A stretch of DNA of 27,092 nucleotides, taken from positions 1-27,092 of the forward strand of contig JAGQXA010000020.1 in the NCBI GenBank assembly GCA_020436865.1, read 5' to 3'. A model generated the notes under the pieces. It was not told the origin of the DNA and made no database searches. It saw only the letters and a list, made by a program, of their open reading frames with translations. Positions 1 to 7,904 of the stretch are shown piece after piece; within the stretch, counting starts at the first letter, position 1, and each line of letters starts with the position of its first letter. This stretch comes from Saprospiraceae bacterium (GTDB lineage Bacteria; Bacteroidota; Bacteroidia; Chitinophagales; Saprospiraceae). Both the position numbers and the translations under genes were made by a program.

Positions 1-1850
1 GCAAAACGCTTCAATTCATCGGAAACAGGTCGAAGCGTCGAATATTCCGAGCGCTTGTGGTTGTAGGAAATGATATGTCCAGACCGTTTTGGATAAGAGA
101 ACGACATCTTCCCCGACGGATTTACCTTCCCGCTGACAATCTCGGCAATCGCCTGCGCGCCGTATACCCCGGGCAGTCCGGCGAACAATACCGCTTCGAC
201 CTCCTCGAACACCTCCGGGATCAGCCTTGGCCGCCCTTCGGTCAGGATCAGTACGACCGGCTTGCCGGTAGCGATTGCCTCCAGGATCAAGCGAGTCTGG
301 CCGGGATCTAGATGAAGATCGTCGATAGTGCCTTGAGTTTCGGCATAGGCCCGATCTTCACCGGTAGCGATCACGATCAGATCGACGTCGGCTGCTGCTT
401 CGCGGAGGGGCCGATCTTCCTGAAAAGCGATCTTTTCCGGGCCGAACTCTGCCAGGAAGGCATCTTTGATAGTCGGCATGTCCTCTGGAAACCAGCGGTC
501 GCCATCGGCGGCAAAGCGGTAAGTCCACCCGCCGCAGAGCGCCACTTTGCTATCGTGGGTGAAGCCGGTGAGTAAGATCTTCTCGTCGCGGATCGGCAGG
601 ACCTTCTCTTCGTCGTTCTTGATCAACACCATGGATTCCCGTGCGGCGTTCAGCGCGAGTTCGACCGTGGCCGGGCTGTTGATCCGTTCCAGTCGATCGT
701 TGCGGGGCATGACCTGATCGAAAAGGCCGAGCTTTAGTTTTACCCAAAGTATGCGCCGCACCGATTCGTCGATACGCGATTCGGGGATGCGGCCTTCCAA
801 GACCAGTTCCCGGAGGTAGCTGCAAAAACTCGTGCTCAGCGGCGCCATAGACATATCCACTCCCGCCATGATGGCCTGATAGGTCGCCTCTTTTTCATTT
901 TCGGCCACGAAGTGCATTTGTTCGAGTGCGATGATGTCGAGCCAGTCGGTGAGGGCGATGCCCCGAAACCCCAGTTCGTCGCGCAAAAGCCCGGTCAGCA
1001 GTTCGCGCGAAGCATGTACCGGGATCCCATTGATTTCGCCGCTGTTGATCATGATCGTCAGCGCCCCCGCTTCGATGGCCTCGCGGAACGGGGGCAGGAA
1101 AAACTCGCGCAGCGCCTGCTCGGGTATTTCGGCCGGCGAGCGGTCCCAGCCCGATCTCGGATCGGAATAGCCCAGGAAGTGCTTGGCACAAGCAGCGGTG
1201 CGATAAGGTTCGGTTGCAGAAGGGTCTTGTATCCCGTTCACCGCCGCCACGCCCATTTTGCCGATTAGGTGAGGATCTTCCCCATAGGTTTCGTAGAAGC
1301 GCCCCCAGGTCTTGGCTTTCCCGAGCCCTAGTACCGGAGCGAAAAGCCAATTGTGGCCCAGGTCGGCAGTTTCCAGCGCGGCCGTTCGGGCTGCCTGGAA
1401 GGCGTGAACGGTGTCGAAACTGCAACCGATGTTGAGATTATGCGGAAAGATCGTGCCATTTTTCAGGTAGCTGGCTCCATGCACGTGGTCGATCCCATAG
1501 AGGATGGGAATATCCGAGTATTGGGCGTTCAGGCTTTGGATGGTGCTGGTCACGTAGTACCAGTTTTCCGGGCTAACGGCCCTCCCGTTGAGGAAGGACC
1601 CGATATGCCAGTCGCGAAGGAACCGGACCAACTTTACGGTATCGATCACGTAATGTGTGACGTTTGCGTAGTCTTCCAGAATACTATCCTGAACGATCGT
1701 GGTAATATTGAGCTGGGTCATCTGACCGATCTTCTCTTCCAGGGTCATCCGGGAGAGGAGTCTGTCGATCGTGCCATCGAGATCTTCCTGGGCATTAAGG
1801 CGGCAGGCCGCGAGGATCAGCAGTCCGATCAGCAAGAGTTCTTTCTTCAT
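1..1850 (-). CDS. Glycoside hydrolase family 3 (beta-glucosidase-type) lipoprotein, partial
   Basis: The frame is open from the ATG at 1850 to the left edge, giving about 616 residues without a stop, so the C-terminus lies outside the window. The N-terminus (MKKELLLIGLLILAAC) is a signal peptide with a lipobox-like LAAC at Cys16; cleavage after the following LNAQ is an alternative. The GH3 N-terminal domain is clear: YGIDHVHGA near 118-126, CAKHF near 221-225, and ALTDW near 299-303, where Asp302 is the expected nucleophile. The second alpha/beta domain begins near 400 (ESMVLIKND) and holds GEDRAYAE near 497-504, the usual region of the acid/base residue. Members hydrolyse beta-linked glucosides or oligosaccharides in the periplasm or at the outer membrane; the substrate cannot be told from sequence. 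A possible -7 box (TAGCTTGG, 1881-1874 on the minus strand) and a palindromic repeat lie just upstream. Confidence 0.93.
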   Translation of the reverse strand, partial: MKKELLLIGLLILAACRLNAQEDLDGTIDRLLSRMTLEEKIGQMTQLNITTIVQDSILEDYANVTHYVIDTVKLVRFLRDWHIGSFLNGRAVSPENWYYVTSTIQSLNAQYSDIPILYGIDHVHGASYLKNGTIFPHNLNIGCSFDTVHAFQAARTAALETADLGHNWLFAPVLGLGKAKTWGRFYETYGEDPHLIGKMGVAAVNGIQDPSATEPYRTAACAKHFLGYSDPRSGWDRSPAEIPEQALREFFLPPFREAIEAGALTIMINSGEINGIPVHASRELLTGLLRDELGFRGIALTDWLDIIALEQMHFVAENEKEATYQAIMAGVDMSMAPLSTSFCSYLRELVLEGRIPESRIDESVRRILWVKLKLGLFDQVMPRNDRLERINSPATVELALNAARESMVLIKNDEEKVLPIRDEKILLTGFTHDSKVALCGGWTYRFAADGDRWFPEDMPTIKDAFLAEFGPEKIAFQEDRPLREAAADVDLIVIATGEDRAYAETQGTIDDLHLDPGQTRLILEAIATGKPVVLILTEGRPRLIPEVFEEVEAVLFAGLPGVYGAQAIAEIVSGKVNPSGKMSFSYPKRSGHIISYNHKRSEYSTLRPVSDELKRF

Positions 1851-1873
1851 GGTACAGGCCGTTTGAGCGAAGC

Positions 1874-1881
1874 CCAAGCTA
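1874..1881 (-). promoter_or_regulatory. Possible -7 box of the GH3 gene
   Basis: On the minus strand this reads TAGCTTGG, seven of eight positions of the Bacteroidota -7 consensus TAnnTTTG. It lies 23 bases upstream of the GH3 ATG. No good TTTG -33 element sits at the usual distance; that region is occupied by the palindromic repeat beginning at 1903. Confidence 0.3.
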
Positions 1882-1902
1882 CGAATTTTGGGTCCAATGC
1901 GC

Positions 1903-2041
1903 CTACTGATCGGATCAGTATACTGATCGGATCACTTAATTCGAAAATTCCGGGCAAACGACCACTGACAGTTTTGCGAAAAACCGGACAGGCAGTTTAA
2001 CTACCTTTCTCCAAATTTTTCCAAAACACCTTTGATTATCA
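1903..2041. repeat. Intergenic dispersed repeat, copy 1, with tandem palindromes
   Basis: This stretch matches 6571-6709. The first 96 bases are identical at about 82 positions, counted by eye without gaps. A less conserved 32-base spacer of equal length in both copies then leads to TTTGATTATCAA here and TTTGATTGTCAA in copy 2. Within it, 1904-1920 reads TACTGATCGGATCAGTA, a perfect 8-base inverted repeat around one central G, followed at once by a second, imperfect copy from 1921. TTGATTATCAA near 2032-2042 is also a perfect inverted repeat. It lies between the terminator of the BNR gene and the start of the GH3 gene. It could be a double operator, a miniature mobile element or a processed RNA. 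Confidence 0.75.
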
Positions 2042-2054
2042 ACGAAATAAAAAA

Positions 2055-2080
2055 GCCCGAAATGCTCTTGCATTTCGGGC
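2055..2080 (-). terminator. Rho-independent terminator of the BNR/T9SS gene
   Basis: GCCCGAAATG and CATTTCGGGC form a perfect 10-base stem around the six-base loop CTCTTG. On the minus strand the stem is followed by a T-rich run (2054 down to about 2048). It lies 34 bases beyond the stop codon at 2114. Confidence 0.9.
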
Positions 2081-2113
2081 CGTGAAAGATCTCTGGGCAG
2101 AATTTCCGGCGAG

Positions 2114-4942
2114 CTATCGCACGACGAACACCTTCACCGTCTGGCCGGAGTTCTCCGTACGGGCCTGGATGAGGTACAGCCCGCTCTCATAGTTGCTGGC
2201 ATCCCAGTCGAAGCGGTAGATACCGGGGGCCAACAGGCCGTCGGTCAGCACCTCACGGGTGCGACCAAAGGCGTCGAGCACGGTTATTTGCACGAACTTC
2301 TCTTCGGGCAGGTCGAATTCTACCGTCGCTATGAAGGAAGCCGGATTCGGGTAACAGTGCAAATGCTCTCTCCCCGAAGCCAGGTCTGGTGGATCGGGCT
2401 GCAAGACTTGTTCATTCGGCGGATCATCCAGATACTCGTCTTCACCGGCCGTCAGCTCTTCGGCCGGATCGGGAGCAAAGTTGTCGTCAGTATCGCAGGG
2501 CAAAATAAGCGCCCAGAAGTCGGAACCCCGTTCAGCGGTAAATCCCTGATCGGGCATCGCGCCAACCTGCAGCACGATCGTCTCACCCGATTGATAGATC
2601 ACCTTACTGCCGTCGGCCACCGTACCGTCGGAGGTGATCAGATCCTGAGCGATGTAAATCCCCGAGGCTACCATACCCGTTAGATCGAGAGTGGGTGGGC
2701 AGTCGGCTAACAACGAGAAGTAATCGGTGGTGTACATCCCTCGCCCGTGAGTAGCCGCTGCCACTACATGGTCGGTCGATCGATATCGCAGCATGTCGAT
2801 CCGTACGTTCGCCAGCCCGAAGTTGTTTGTCGGATTCCACCGGGTATCGGCGCCATCGAGTTGAGAGGTCGACCACACGCCTACCTCCGTGGCGATCAGC
2901 GCCTGGGTGGAGTCGAACGGATGGAACATCACCCAGCGCACCGGAATGTCGACAGGGGCGAAGTCGCCTTCGACGTCCACCCAGGTGGCTCCGCCATCCG
3001 TGGTTTCAAAAATACTGACCACCCCATAGTTGGAGTACGAGATCAGCAGGTGGTTGTCGTTGTTGGCGTCGACCGCCACGGAAGAGAGATAATTTCCGGA
3101 GGGTGCGTTGAGGTTGGTCGCCGTAATGCCCCCATTCTGATCGGCATTATCGATCATAAACAGGCCGCCGGAGTTGAGGCCCATGAACACTCGGTCGGGT
3201 GTGACCTTCGAAATGGCAAAGGCGCTCACCCGGCTGTTTCCAAAGGCGCTCACCGTTTCAAAGGTCAGGTTATTGCCGCCTCCCACGTCGGTAACCCGAC
3301 CGAACATGTCGATGGTATCGGCCACGTACAGCACATTGCTATCGGCATCGTACTCGGCAGGGGCAATGAAGCGGCGGTACGGGTCGCTCACATAAGGAAC
3401 GATCGTAGCGCCAAAGTTCGCGCCGTCGGTCGCCAGCCGGAAGACGCCGTACTGGGTCGAGGCAATTTGAATGGCTGGATTGTCATCATCGATGAAACAC
3501 CAGCCTCCATCGGCTCCGACCGGCTGAGTGGTGGTGCTCAAACCCGGATTGGAGAAGCGCTGCGTACCGTTGTCCTGGGTGCCGCCGAGGATCACGTCGG
3601 GCAGCGTCGGATGCATGGCGCAGGCATAGAACTGGGTGACGTTATAACCGTTGTTGCGATCCATAGGGGTTGGCACAGCAGCCGAGCCATCAGTGATTCG
3701 GTACACACCGCCGTCGTTGCCCAGTACCATTTCGTCGGAACTGCCCTGGCGATATACGATCGCGTGATGGTCGGAGTGAATTCCGGGAACGGCCGTCCAA
3801 CTCGCACCGCCGTCATTGGAAACCGAGAGGTTTACCCCGCCGGCCCATAGGCGACTTGCGTTATTCGGATCGACGGCGAGGATGAGGTCATACCAGGCCT
3901 GCTTGCCGAAGCTGCCCGGACATGTGGCCGCATTCCACATCGCGCCCGAATTGGTCGTGCCGAACACCGCCAGACAGTTGCCGCTGGTAGCATTCGCCGT
4001 ATCCTGATAGATGACGTAAACCGTGGCGGCATTGTTGGGAGCGCAGGCCAGCTCGATGCGGCCGTAGCCGGACGTCGGCAAGCCCGTATTGACCGGATTC
4101 CAGGTCATCCCATTGTCGGTCGAGCGATACACGCCGTCGAAGTAGACGCCCGCGTACAGGTCACCGTTGGCGGCGATCTCGACGTCGGAAACAAAGTTGC
4201 CGTTGGCGAACAAGCCCTGTGCCAGGATCGGCGGCCAGGTATTGTTCAACGGATTGAACTGCCGTAGCCCGCCGTTTGTGGCCGCCAGAACGGTGCCGTC
4301 GGCCAGTACCACGATCTTGTTCACGCAGGCGTTAATCGGTGGCATGCGCTCCCAGTTTTCGCCCCCGTCGATTGAACTCCAAACGCCCAGACTTGGTCCG
4401 ACCACCGCGTCGAAATTGCCCCAGCACTCGCCGGTTCCGAAGTACATGTTGTCGGCGTTCATGGGGTCCTGTGCAATGGTAGAGATGGCCAGATTATCGA
4501 AAAAGTCGTCGATGTTCCGCCAATTCGGATTGCCGGCATCGATATTCTCGGTAACCCACAGGCCGCCGTCGACTCCGGCGGCCCAAACGGTCAGGCCGGT
4601 CGGGTCGTTGGCGTCGATCAACAGCCCGCGCGTACGACCGCCCACATTTGTCGGTCCCCGTTCTTCCCAGAAGATCGGCAACGCGTGGGCGTCCTTCTGC
4701 AAGCGTCGCATTTCGGCGATCTGAAGGGCTTCGAGCAGTCGTTCGACGGGAATCGTGTTGGTCTTCGGATCGTGGGTCATCTCGTATTCCATTTCGTAGC
4801 GCCCAAGGATGGTTTGCTCGAGCGCTTCCCGTTCTTCTTCGTTCGGTTCTAATTCAGTATGGTTCAGCCAGTACAGGCTTGCTATGGCGAGCAGCAATCC
4901 TGCCGGCAGAAGTATGGATCGGAAGTTGGTATTAGTCCACAT
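2114..4942 (-). CDS. BNR/sortilin-like repeat protein with type IX secretion sorting domain
   Basis: A 942-residue exported protein. An N-terminal hydrophobic segment (about 9-25) is followed by GPTNVGGRTR near 96-105, a motif common in Bacteroidota beta-propeller proteins annotated as sortilin-like or glycosyl hydrolase-like. Asp-box (BNR) motifs recur, for example SIDGGENW, STDNGMTW, SNDGGASW and TTDGGATW, so a large beta-propeller is expected. Residues 861-942 start with LHCYPNP and end KVFVVR, a typical Por-type C-terminal sorting domain that directs export across the outer membrane and cell-surface attachment. No catalytic residues can be named; adhesion or glycan binding are as likely as hydrolysis. 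The ATG lies 28 bases after the stop of the upstream repeat protein, so the two are probably co-transcribed. Confidence 0.9.
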   Translation of the reverse strand: MWTNTNFRSILLPAGLLLAIASLYWLNHTELEPNEEEREALEQTILGRYEMEYEMTHDPKTNTIPVERLLEALQIAEMRRLQKDAHALPIFWEERGPTNVGGRTRGLLIDANDPTGLTVWAAGVDGGLWVTENIDAGNPNWRNIDDFFDNLAISTIAQDPMNADNMYFGTGECWGNFDAVVGPSLGVWSSIDGGENWERMPPINACVNKIVVLADGTVLAATNGGLRQFNPLNNTWPPILAQGLFANGNFVSDVEIAANGDLYAGVYFDGVYRSTDNGMTWNPVNTGLPTSGYGRIELACAPNNAATVYVIYQDTANATSGNCLAVFGTTNSGAMWNAATCPGSFGKQAWYDLILAVDPNNASRLWAGGVNLSVSNDGGASWTAVPGIHSDHHAIVYRQGSSDEMVLGNDGGVYRITDGSAAVPTPMDRNNGYNVTQFYACAMHPTLPDVILGGTQDNGTQRFSNPGLSTTTQPVGADGGWCFIDDDNPAIQIASTQYGVFRLATDGANFGATIVPYVSDPYRRFIAPAEYDADSNVLYVADTIDMFGRVTDVGGGNNLTFETVSAFGNSRVSAFAISKVTPDRVFMGLNSGGLFMIDNADQNGGITATNLNAPSGNYLSSVAVDANNDNHLLISYSNYGVVSIFETTDGGATWVDVEGDFAPVDIPVRWVMFHPFDSTQALIATEVGVWSTSQLDGADTRWNPTNNFGLANVRIDMLRYRSTDHVVAAATHGRGMYTTDYFSLLADCPPTLDLTGMVASGIYIAQDLITSDGTVADGSKVIYQSGETIVLQVGAMPDQGFTAERGSDFWALILPCDTDDNFAPDPAEELTAGEDEYLDDPPNEQVLQPDPPDLASGREHLHCYPNPASFIATVEFDLPEEKFVQITVLDAFGRTREVLTDGLLAPGIYRFDWDASNYESGLYLIQARTENSGQTVKVFVVR

Positions 4943-4970
4943 AGTCGATATTTTTTTAGGTGAACTAATC

Positions 4971-6272
4971 TTATTCTCTTTCTTTGAGCCGCTCCACTTC
5001 TGCCTTCAGCTGGGCATTTTCCAGTTGCAAAGCCTGCAGGTCTTTGTTCAGTTGGATGACGTAAAGAAATAGTTCTTCGATCTTGACTTGCTGGTCGACC
5101 GCATTGTGGCCGAGTTCCAGGCCTTGTGCCTCCACCTGTGCGGTCGACGGCATTTCGGGCAACCGGCCATGCTGCTGAATATGTGCTTCCACTTCCTTCA
5201 GATCGCGCAGCGGATATTCAGGTGCAAAAACGAAGTCGGCCCAGCCGGTCCGCACCCTTACTTCTTCGGTCAGCACCCCGCCGGCTGCATAGAGCGTGTA
5301 TGCCGAAATGTCGATCCCTCCGGCATCGTCGGGCGTTTCGATCGTTCCGATGGCCAGTTTGCCTTCGGGTTTCAGCACCATCAATGTGTCGAGGTCGACT
5401 GAGGCGTCGGTACCTCCCTGGAAATATAGATGCCCTTCGTCGCCGACGGCCAGTTCCATGTAATCGGAACCGCGCTCAAAGAGGAAGGCCGGCCGGTCGG
5501 CATTGCTGACGGTCAGCAGGCGCTGCGGATCGGTCGTGCCGAGGCCGAGGCTCCCCTCGCCCGTGAGCACCATGTGGTCCGTGAGGCCCGGGCCCGTATC
5601 GTCGGCGCCCCCGCGGAAAAGCAGGTTTCCGGAATCGTTGTAGATCTCATAATCGTCGGCCGCATCGCTCTCGAGCCGGAAGACGGGCGACTCATCGGAG
5701 ATCGTGAGCAATTGGTCGGGCGTATTGGTGCCCAGCCCCAGCCGCCCGATGGCCGTCAGCACCATGTAGTCGGTCAGCCCCGGGCCGTGGTCGTCGGCGC
5801 CCCCGCGGAAAAATAGTCCGCCGTCGGGTCCGCCGTACAGCTCGTAGTCCATGGCGTTCAGTCCGTTCTTTTCCCAGCGCACGACCGGGGTTTCATCGGA
5901 AACGGTGAAGAGTTCGGACGGATCGAAGGTGTTGACGCCCACATTGCCTTCATGAGCTACGGTCATCCGCATCACAGGCCAGGGGGTGCCGGTCATAAAG
6001 ATCAGATTGCCCGGCACCGTATTGTTACCGACGGGGCCCGACACATAGGTTCGGATCTTCGCGGCGGGGTGATAGTAGCCATCGAGCACGAACCCCTGGA
6101 AACGCAAGTCGCCGATCGTATCGCCTTCGATCACGGCGGCGTTCTGCTGCAGGATGGGGTCCCAGCTATTGTTCTTATTGATGTCGAGAGCCGGGTACTG
6201 CCCGACAGAGCCTTGGCCATAGGCCAGTTGCATCACCGGGATCAAGGCAAGTAGCAGGAAGAGCTTTTTCAT
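4971..6272 (-). CDS. Exported repeat protein with tail-fibre-like C-terminal domain
   Basis: A 433-residue protein starting at the ATG at 6272. That start gives a clean signal peptide (MKKLFLLLALIPVMQLAYGQ); a longer open frame exists upstream but would bury it. Residues 103-303 hold repeats of exactly 64 residues in the later units (MVLT at 170, MVLT at 234, MVLK at 298), with G-x-L-G-L-G-T, LL-T-[IV]-S and FRGGADD motifs. The C-terminal part, WADFVFAPEY near 344 to the end, matches the domain seen in many Bacteroidota tail-fibre-like secreted proteins: EVEAHIQQHGRLPEMPS, then KIEELFLYVIQLNK, then a short coiled coil. This suggests a trimeric or fibrous surface protein. It precedes the type IX-sorted BNR protein by 28 bases. 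Family resemblance is good; the role is unknown. Confidence 0.88.
   Translation of the reverse strand: MKKLFLLLALIPVMQLAYGQGSVGQYPALDINKNNSWDPILQQNAAVIEGDTIGDLRFQGFVLDGYYHPAAKIRTYVSGPVGNNTVPGNLIFMTGTPWPVMRMTVAHEGNVGVNTFDPSELFTVSDETPVVRWEKNGLNAMDYELYGGPDGGLFFRGGADDHGPGLTDYMVLTAIGRLGLGTNTPDQLLTISDESPVFRLESDAADDYEIYNDSGNLLFRGGADDTGPGLTDHMVLTGEGSLGLGTTDPQRLLTVSNADRPAFLFERGSDYMELAVGDEGHLYFQGGTDASVDLDTLMVLKPEGKLAIGTIETPDDAGGIDISAYTLYAAGGVLTEEVRVRTGWADFVFAPEYPLRDLKEVEAHIQQHGRLPEMPSTAQVEAQGLELGHNAVDQQVKIEELFLYVIQLNKDLQALQLENAQLKAEVERLKERE
5364..5966 (-). repeat. In-gene tandem repeats of 64 codons
   Basis: The central part of the repeat protein consists of successive units with a 192-base period. 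It shows in DNA as well as protein: blocks around 5563-5632 and 5755-5824 are closely similar and exactly 192 bases apart. At least three units and a more diverged first one are visible. Such arrays can change copy number by recombination. Confidence 0.8.
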
Positions 6273-6735
6273 AAGTAAAAGGTTATGGGAGGTTAAGTAA
6301 TAGGCCAACGGAGACGGCCCCTTGCCGCCGGGCAAGAGGCACAAAAGGATTCTGTCTGAAATGTTTGGGTTAGCGGATCAGAGGGCAGGCTCGAACTTCG
6401 GAGTATTCGGTATCGTAGGGGTCAATGACAGACGAAAAAGGTTGTCTGCCGCGGTAACTGTTGAAAATCAACCCCCTAAATATAATCTTCTTGCTCGCGA
6501 AAAACCAGTCCCGGAACAGAATATTTGGCAGCCGCCCGACAAAGTCAATCCCGAATCCGCCCCCGAACCCCTAGTGATCGGATCAGTATAGTCATCGGAT
6601 CACTTAATTCGAAAATTTTGGGCAGACCACCACTGACAGTTTGCGCGAAAATTGGACAGGCAGTTTCTCCCGAAAAATGCGAAATCGGCAAAAAGGCATT
6701 TGATTGTCAAGCAGTCACAAAAACAGCCTTAGGAT
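6273..6735. other. Gene-free stretch upstream of the repeat-protein operon
   Basis: This 463-base stretch has no convincing gene. It contains intergenic repeat copy 2 (6571-6709), a 6-base hairpin (CTTGCC, four-base loop, GGCAAG at 6321-6336) and an AT-rich site at 6476-6483 that reads TATATTTA on the minus strand, a possible -7 box. If that box is used, the mRNA leader before 6272 would be about 200 bases. Confidence 0.6.
6571..6709. repeat. Intergenic dispersed repeat, copy 2
   Basis: Second copy of the element at 1903-2041, in the same orientation. Conserved blocks include GATCGGATCAGTATAG, ATCGGATCACTTAATTCGAA, CCACTGACAGTTT and GGACAGGCAGTTT, then TTTGATTGTCAA after a spacer of the same 32 bases. 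The palindromes are less perfect than in copy 1. It lies 27 bases past the 3' end of the kinase gene and about 300 bases upstream of the repeat-protein gene, so its distance to a downstream start differs from copy 1. That argues against a fixed-position promoter element. Confidence 0.75.
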
Positions 6736-7239
6736 TCATCTCAGGAACCGAATGACCTCTGCCAGATCGATAGGAACGGCCGCGTTCAACACCAACCAGT
6801 CGTGGCCCTCTACGGCCGGGCGACCGTACTTGCAGTAACTGTTCCAGATGTGATCGACGTACCAGGTCGGCTCCATCCCCCAACGGCGGTCGGAGGCCTT
6901 CCGCTCCCGAAAAGTAGCCTCGTCGATATCCAAGAAGATCTTCTTGTCGTACAATTCATCGACCGCCGGGTCGGCAAAGGCGAGCAAACCCTCCACCAGC
7001 ACGACCCGAAACTGCAGCAGGCGCTCCTCGATCGCCTGGCGCAGTTTCCTGAAATCGATGGAAGCCGGGCACTCCCAGTCCACCAGGTCGTTGATCCGGG
7101 GGATCTGTTCGATAGGAAAAACGAACTCATCCTGGTGAAGAATGGTCGTCGGCTTACCTTCTTGTTGAAAATATTGCTTTAGACGTTCGGCCAGAGTGGT
7201 CTTCCCAGCTCGACTGGCCCCGCCGATGCCAATTACCAT
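6736..7239 (-). CDS. Nicotinamide riboside kinase-like P-loop kinase
   Basis: A small uridine kinase/NRK-type enzyme. From the ATG at 7239 it is 167 residues; an in-frame ATG at 7263 would add eight. I prefer 7239 because AAGGAAAGA lies directly upstream as a ribosome binding site and the usual beta-strand (MVIGIGG) begins there. It has a Walker A motif (GASRAGKTT), the substrate-side LHQDEFVFP, and VLVEGLLAF. The C-terminal stretch YVDHIWNSYCKYGRPAVE resembles human NRK1 (FDGHVWPMYLKYRQEM, from memory). NRKs phosphorylate nicotinamide riboside to NMN using ATP. Divergent linkage to pnuC, a nicotinamide riboside transporter, supports the assignment. Uridine kinase is the main alternative. Confidence 0.82.
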   Translation of the reverse strand: MVIGIGGASRAGKTTLAERLKQYFQQEGKPTTILHQDEFVFPIEQIPRINDLVDWECPASIDFRKLRQAIEERLLQFRVVLVEGLLAFADPAVDELYDKKIFLDIDEATFRERKASDRRWGMEPTWYVDHIWNSYCKYGRPAVEGHDWLVLNAAVPIDLAEVIRFLR

Positions 7240-7280
7240 TCTTTCCTTATTTTGTTCTCGCATATCGAATCAAAATTAGG

Positions 7281-7868
7281 ATGGACATCTCATTTCTACA
7301 AGTGATCGAGTTCATTGCCGTGGTAAGCGGCATCACGCACGTCTATTTGCTGACCCGGGAAAAGGTCATCGCCTGGCCGTTCGGATTGCTCAGCGTCAGT
7401 CTGTACATCTACATCTTCGGCGTGTCGCATCTGTACTCCGACGCCATTTTACATGTCGTTTATGTGGTGCTCAATATTTACGGCTGGTGGAATTGGTCGA
7501 GAAGGGATCCGCTGGCGCCGGCATTACCGGTCAGCCGCTTCGGCCCCACCGAGCGCTGGGGCTATCCACTACTGATCGGACTGGGGTTCGTGGTCTGGGG
7601 TTATCTCATGGCCAACAACACCAATGCCGACTTTCCCTATGGCGACGCCTTCACCACGGTAGCCAGCCTGGTCGCCCAATTCCTGCTGGCCCGCAAGAAG
7701 CTGGAAAACTGGATCATCTGGATCGTGGTCGACCTGGTCGCCATCGTGATCTACTCCTTGAAAGGCCTATACCTCACGACTTTTCTGTATGGCGTATATC
7801 TTCTCCTAAGTGCGAAGGGATTGTACGACTGGCGACGGTCGTACCTACAAGAAAGCCCTGGGCACTGA
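7281..7868 (+). CDS. pnuC: PnuC family nicotinamide riboside transporter
   Basis: A 195-residue inner-membrane protein with about seven hydrophobic segments. The start ISFLQVIEFIAVVSGITHVY, then REKVIAWPFGLLSVSLY, then YVVLNIYGWWNW is the characteristic PnuC pattern, including the conserved W-P-x-G and YGWW-W substrate-site motifs. PnuC proteins carry nicotinamide riboside into the cell by facilitated diffusion, with trapping by phosphorylation. The kinase encoded divergently, 41 bases away (17 if its longer start is used), would perform that step. The short gap means the two promoters must overlap each other or a coding end. The stop codon lies in the loop of a 10-base-pair hairpin shared with the convergent lipoprotein gene. 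Confidence 0.93.
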   Translation: MDISFLQVIEFIAVVSGITHVYLLTREKVIAWPFGLLSVSLYIYIFGVSHLYSDAILHVVYVVLNIYGWWNWSRRDPLAPALPVSRFGPTERWGYPLLIGLGFVVWGYLMANNTNADFPYGDAFTTVASLVAQFLLARKKLENWIIWIVVDLVAIVIYSLKGLYLTTFLYGVYLLLSAKGLYDWRRSYLQESPGH

Positions 7869-7883
7869 TCGCACCCAGGGCTT
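7853..7883. terminator. Hairpin at the pnuC/lipoprotein convergent junction
   Basis: AAGCCCTGGG (7853-7862) pairs perfectly with CCCAGGGCTT (7874-7883) around an 11-base loop holding the pnuC stop codon (7866-7868). On the minus strand a short TTTCTT follows the stem; on the plus strand there is no T run. It probably ends transcription of the minus gene and may also limit pnuC read-through. Confidence 0.6.
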
Positions 7884-7904
7884 CCGTTCCTGCATAGTGC
7901 CTGT

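Noticed and set aside
550..1425. Short minus-strand frames within the first 1.5 kb suggesting a broken gene
   Set aside because: Translating the edge-open frame from 1850 gives an uninterrupted GH3 protein to base 3, so there is no frameshift.
2747..3850. Open frame of about 367 codons on the plus strand inside the BNR gene
   Set aside because: The minus frame carries Asp-box repeats and a sorting domain; this one is composition-driven.
6321..6336. Six-base hairpin in the leader of the repeat-protein operon considered as a terminator or attenuator
   Set aside because: The stem is short and no T run follows on the transcribed strand.
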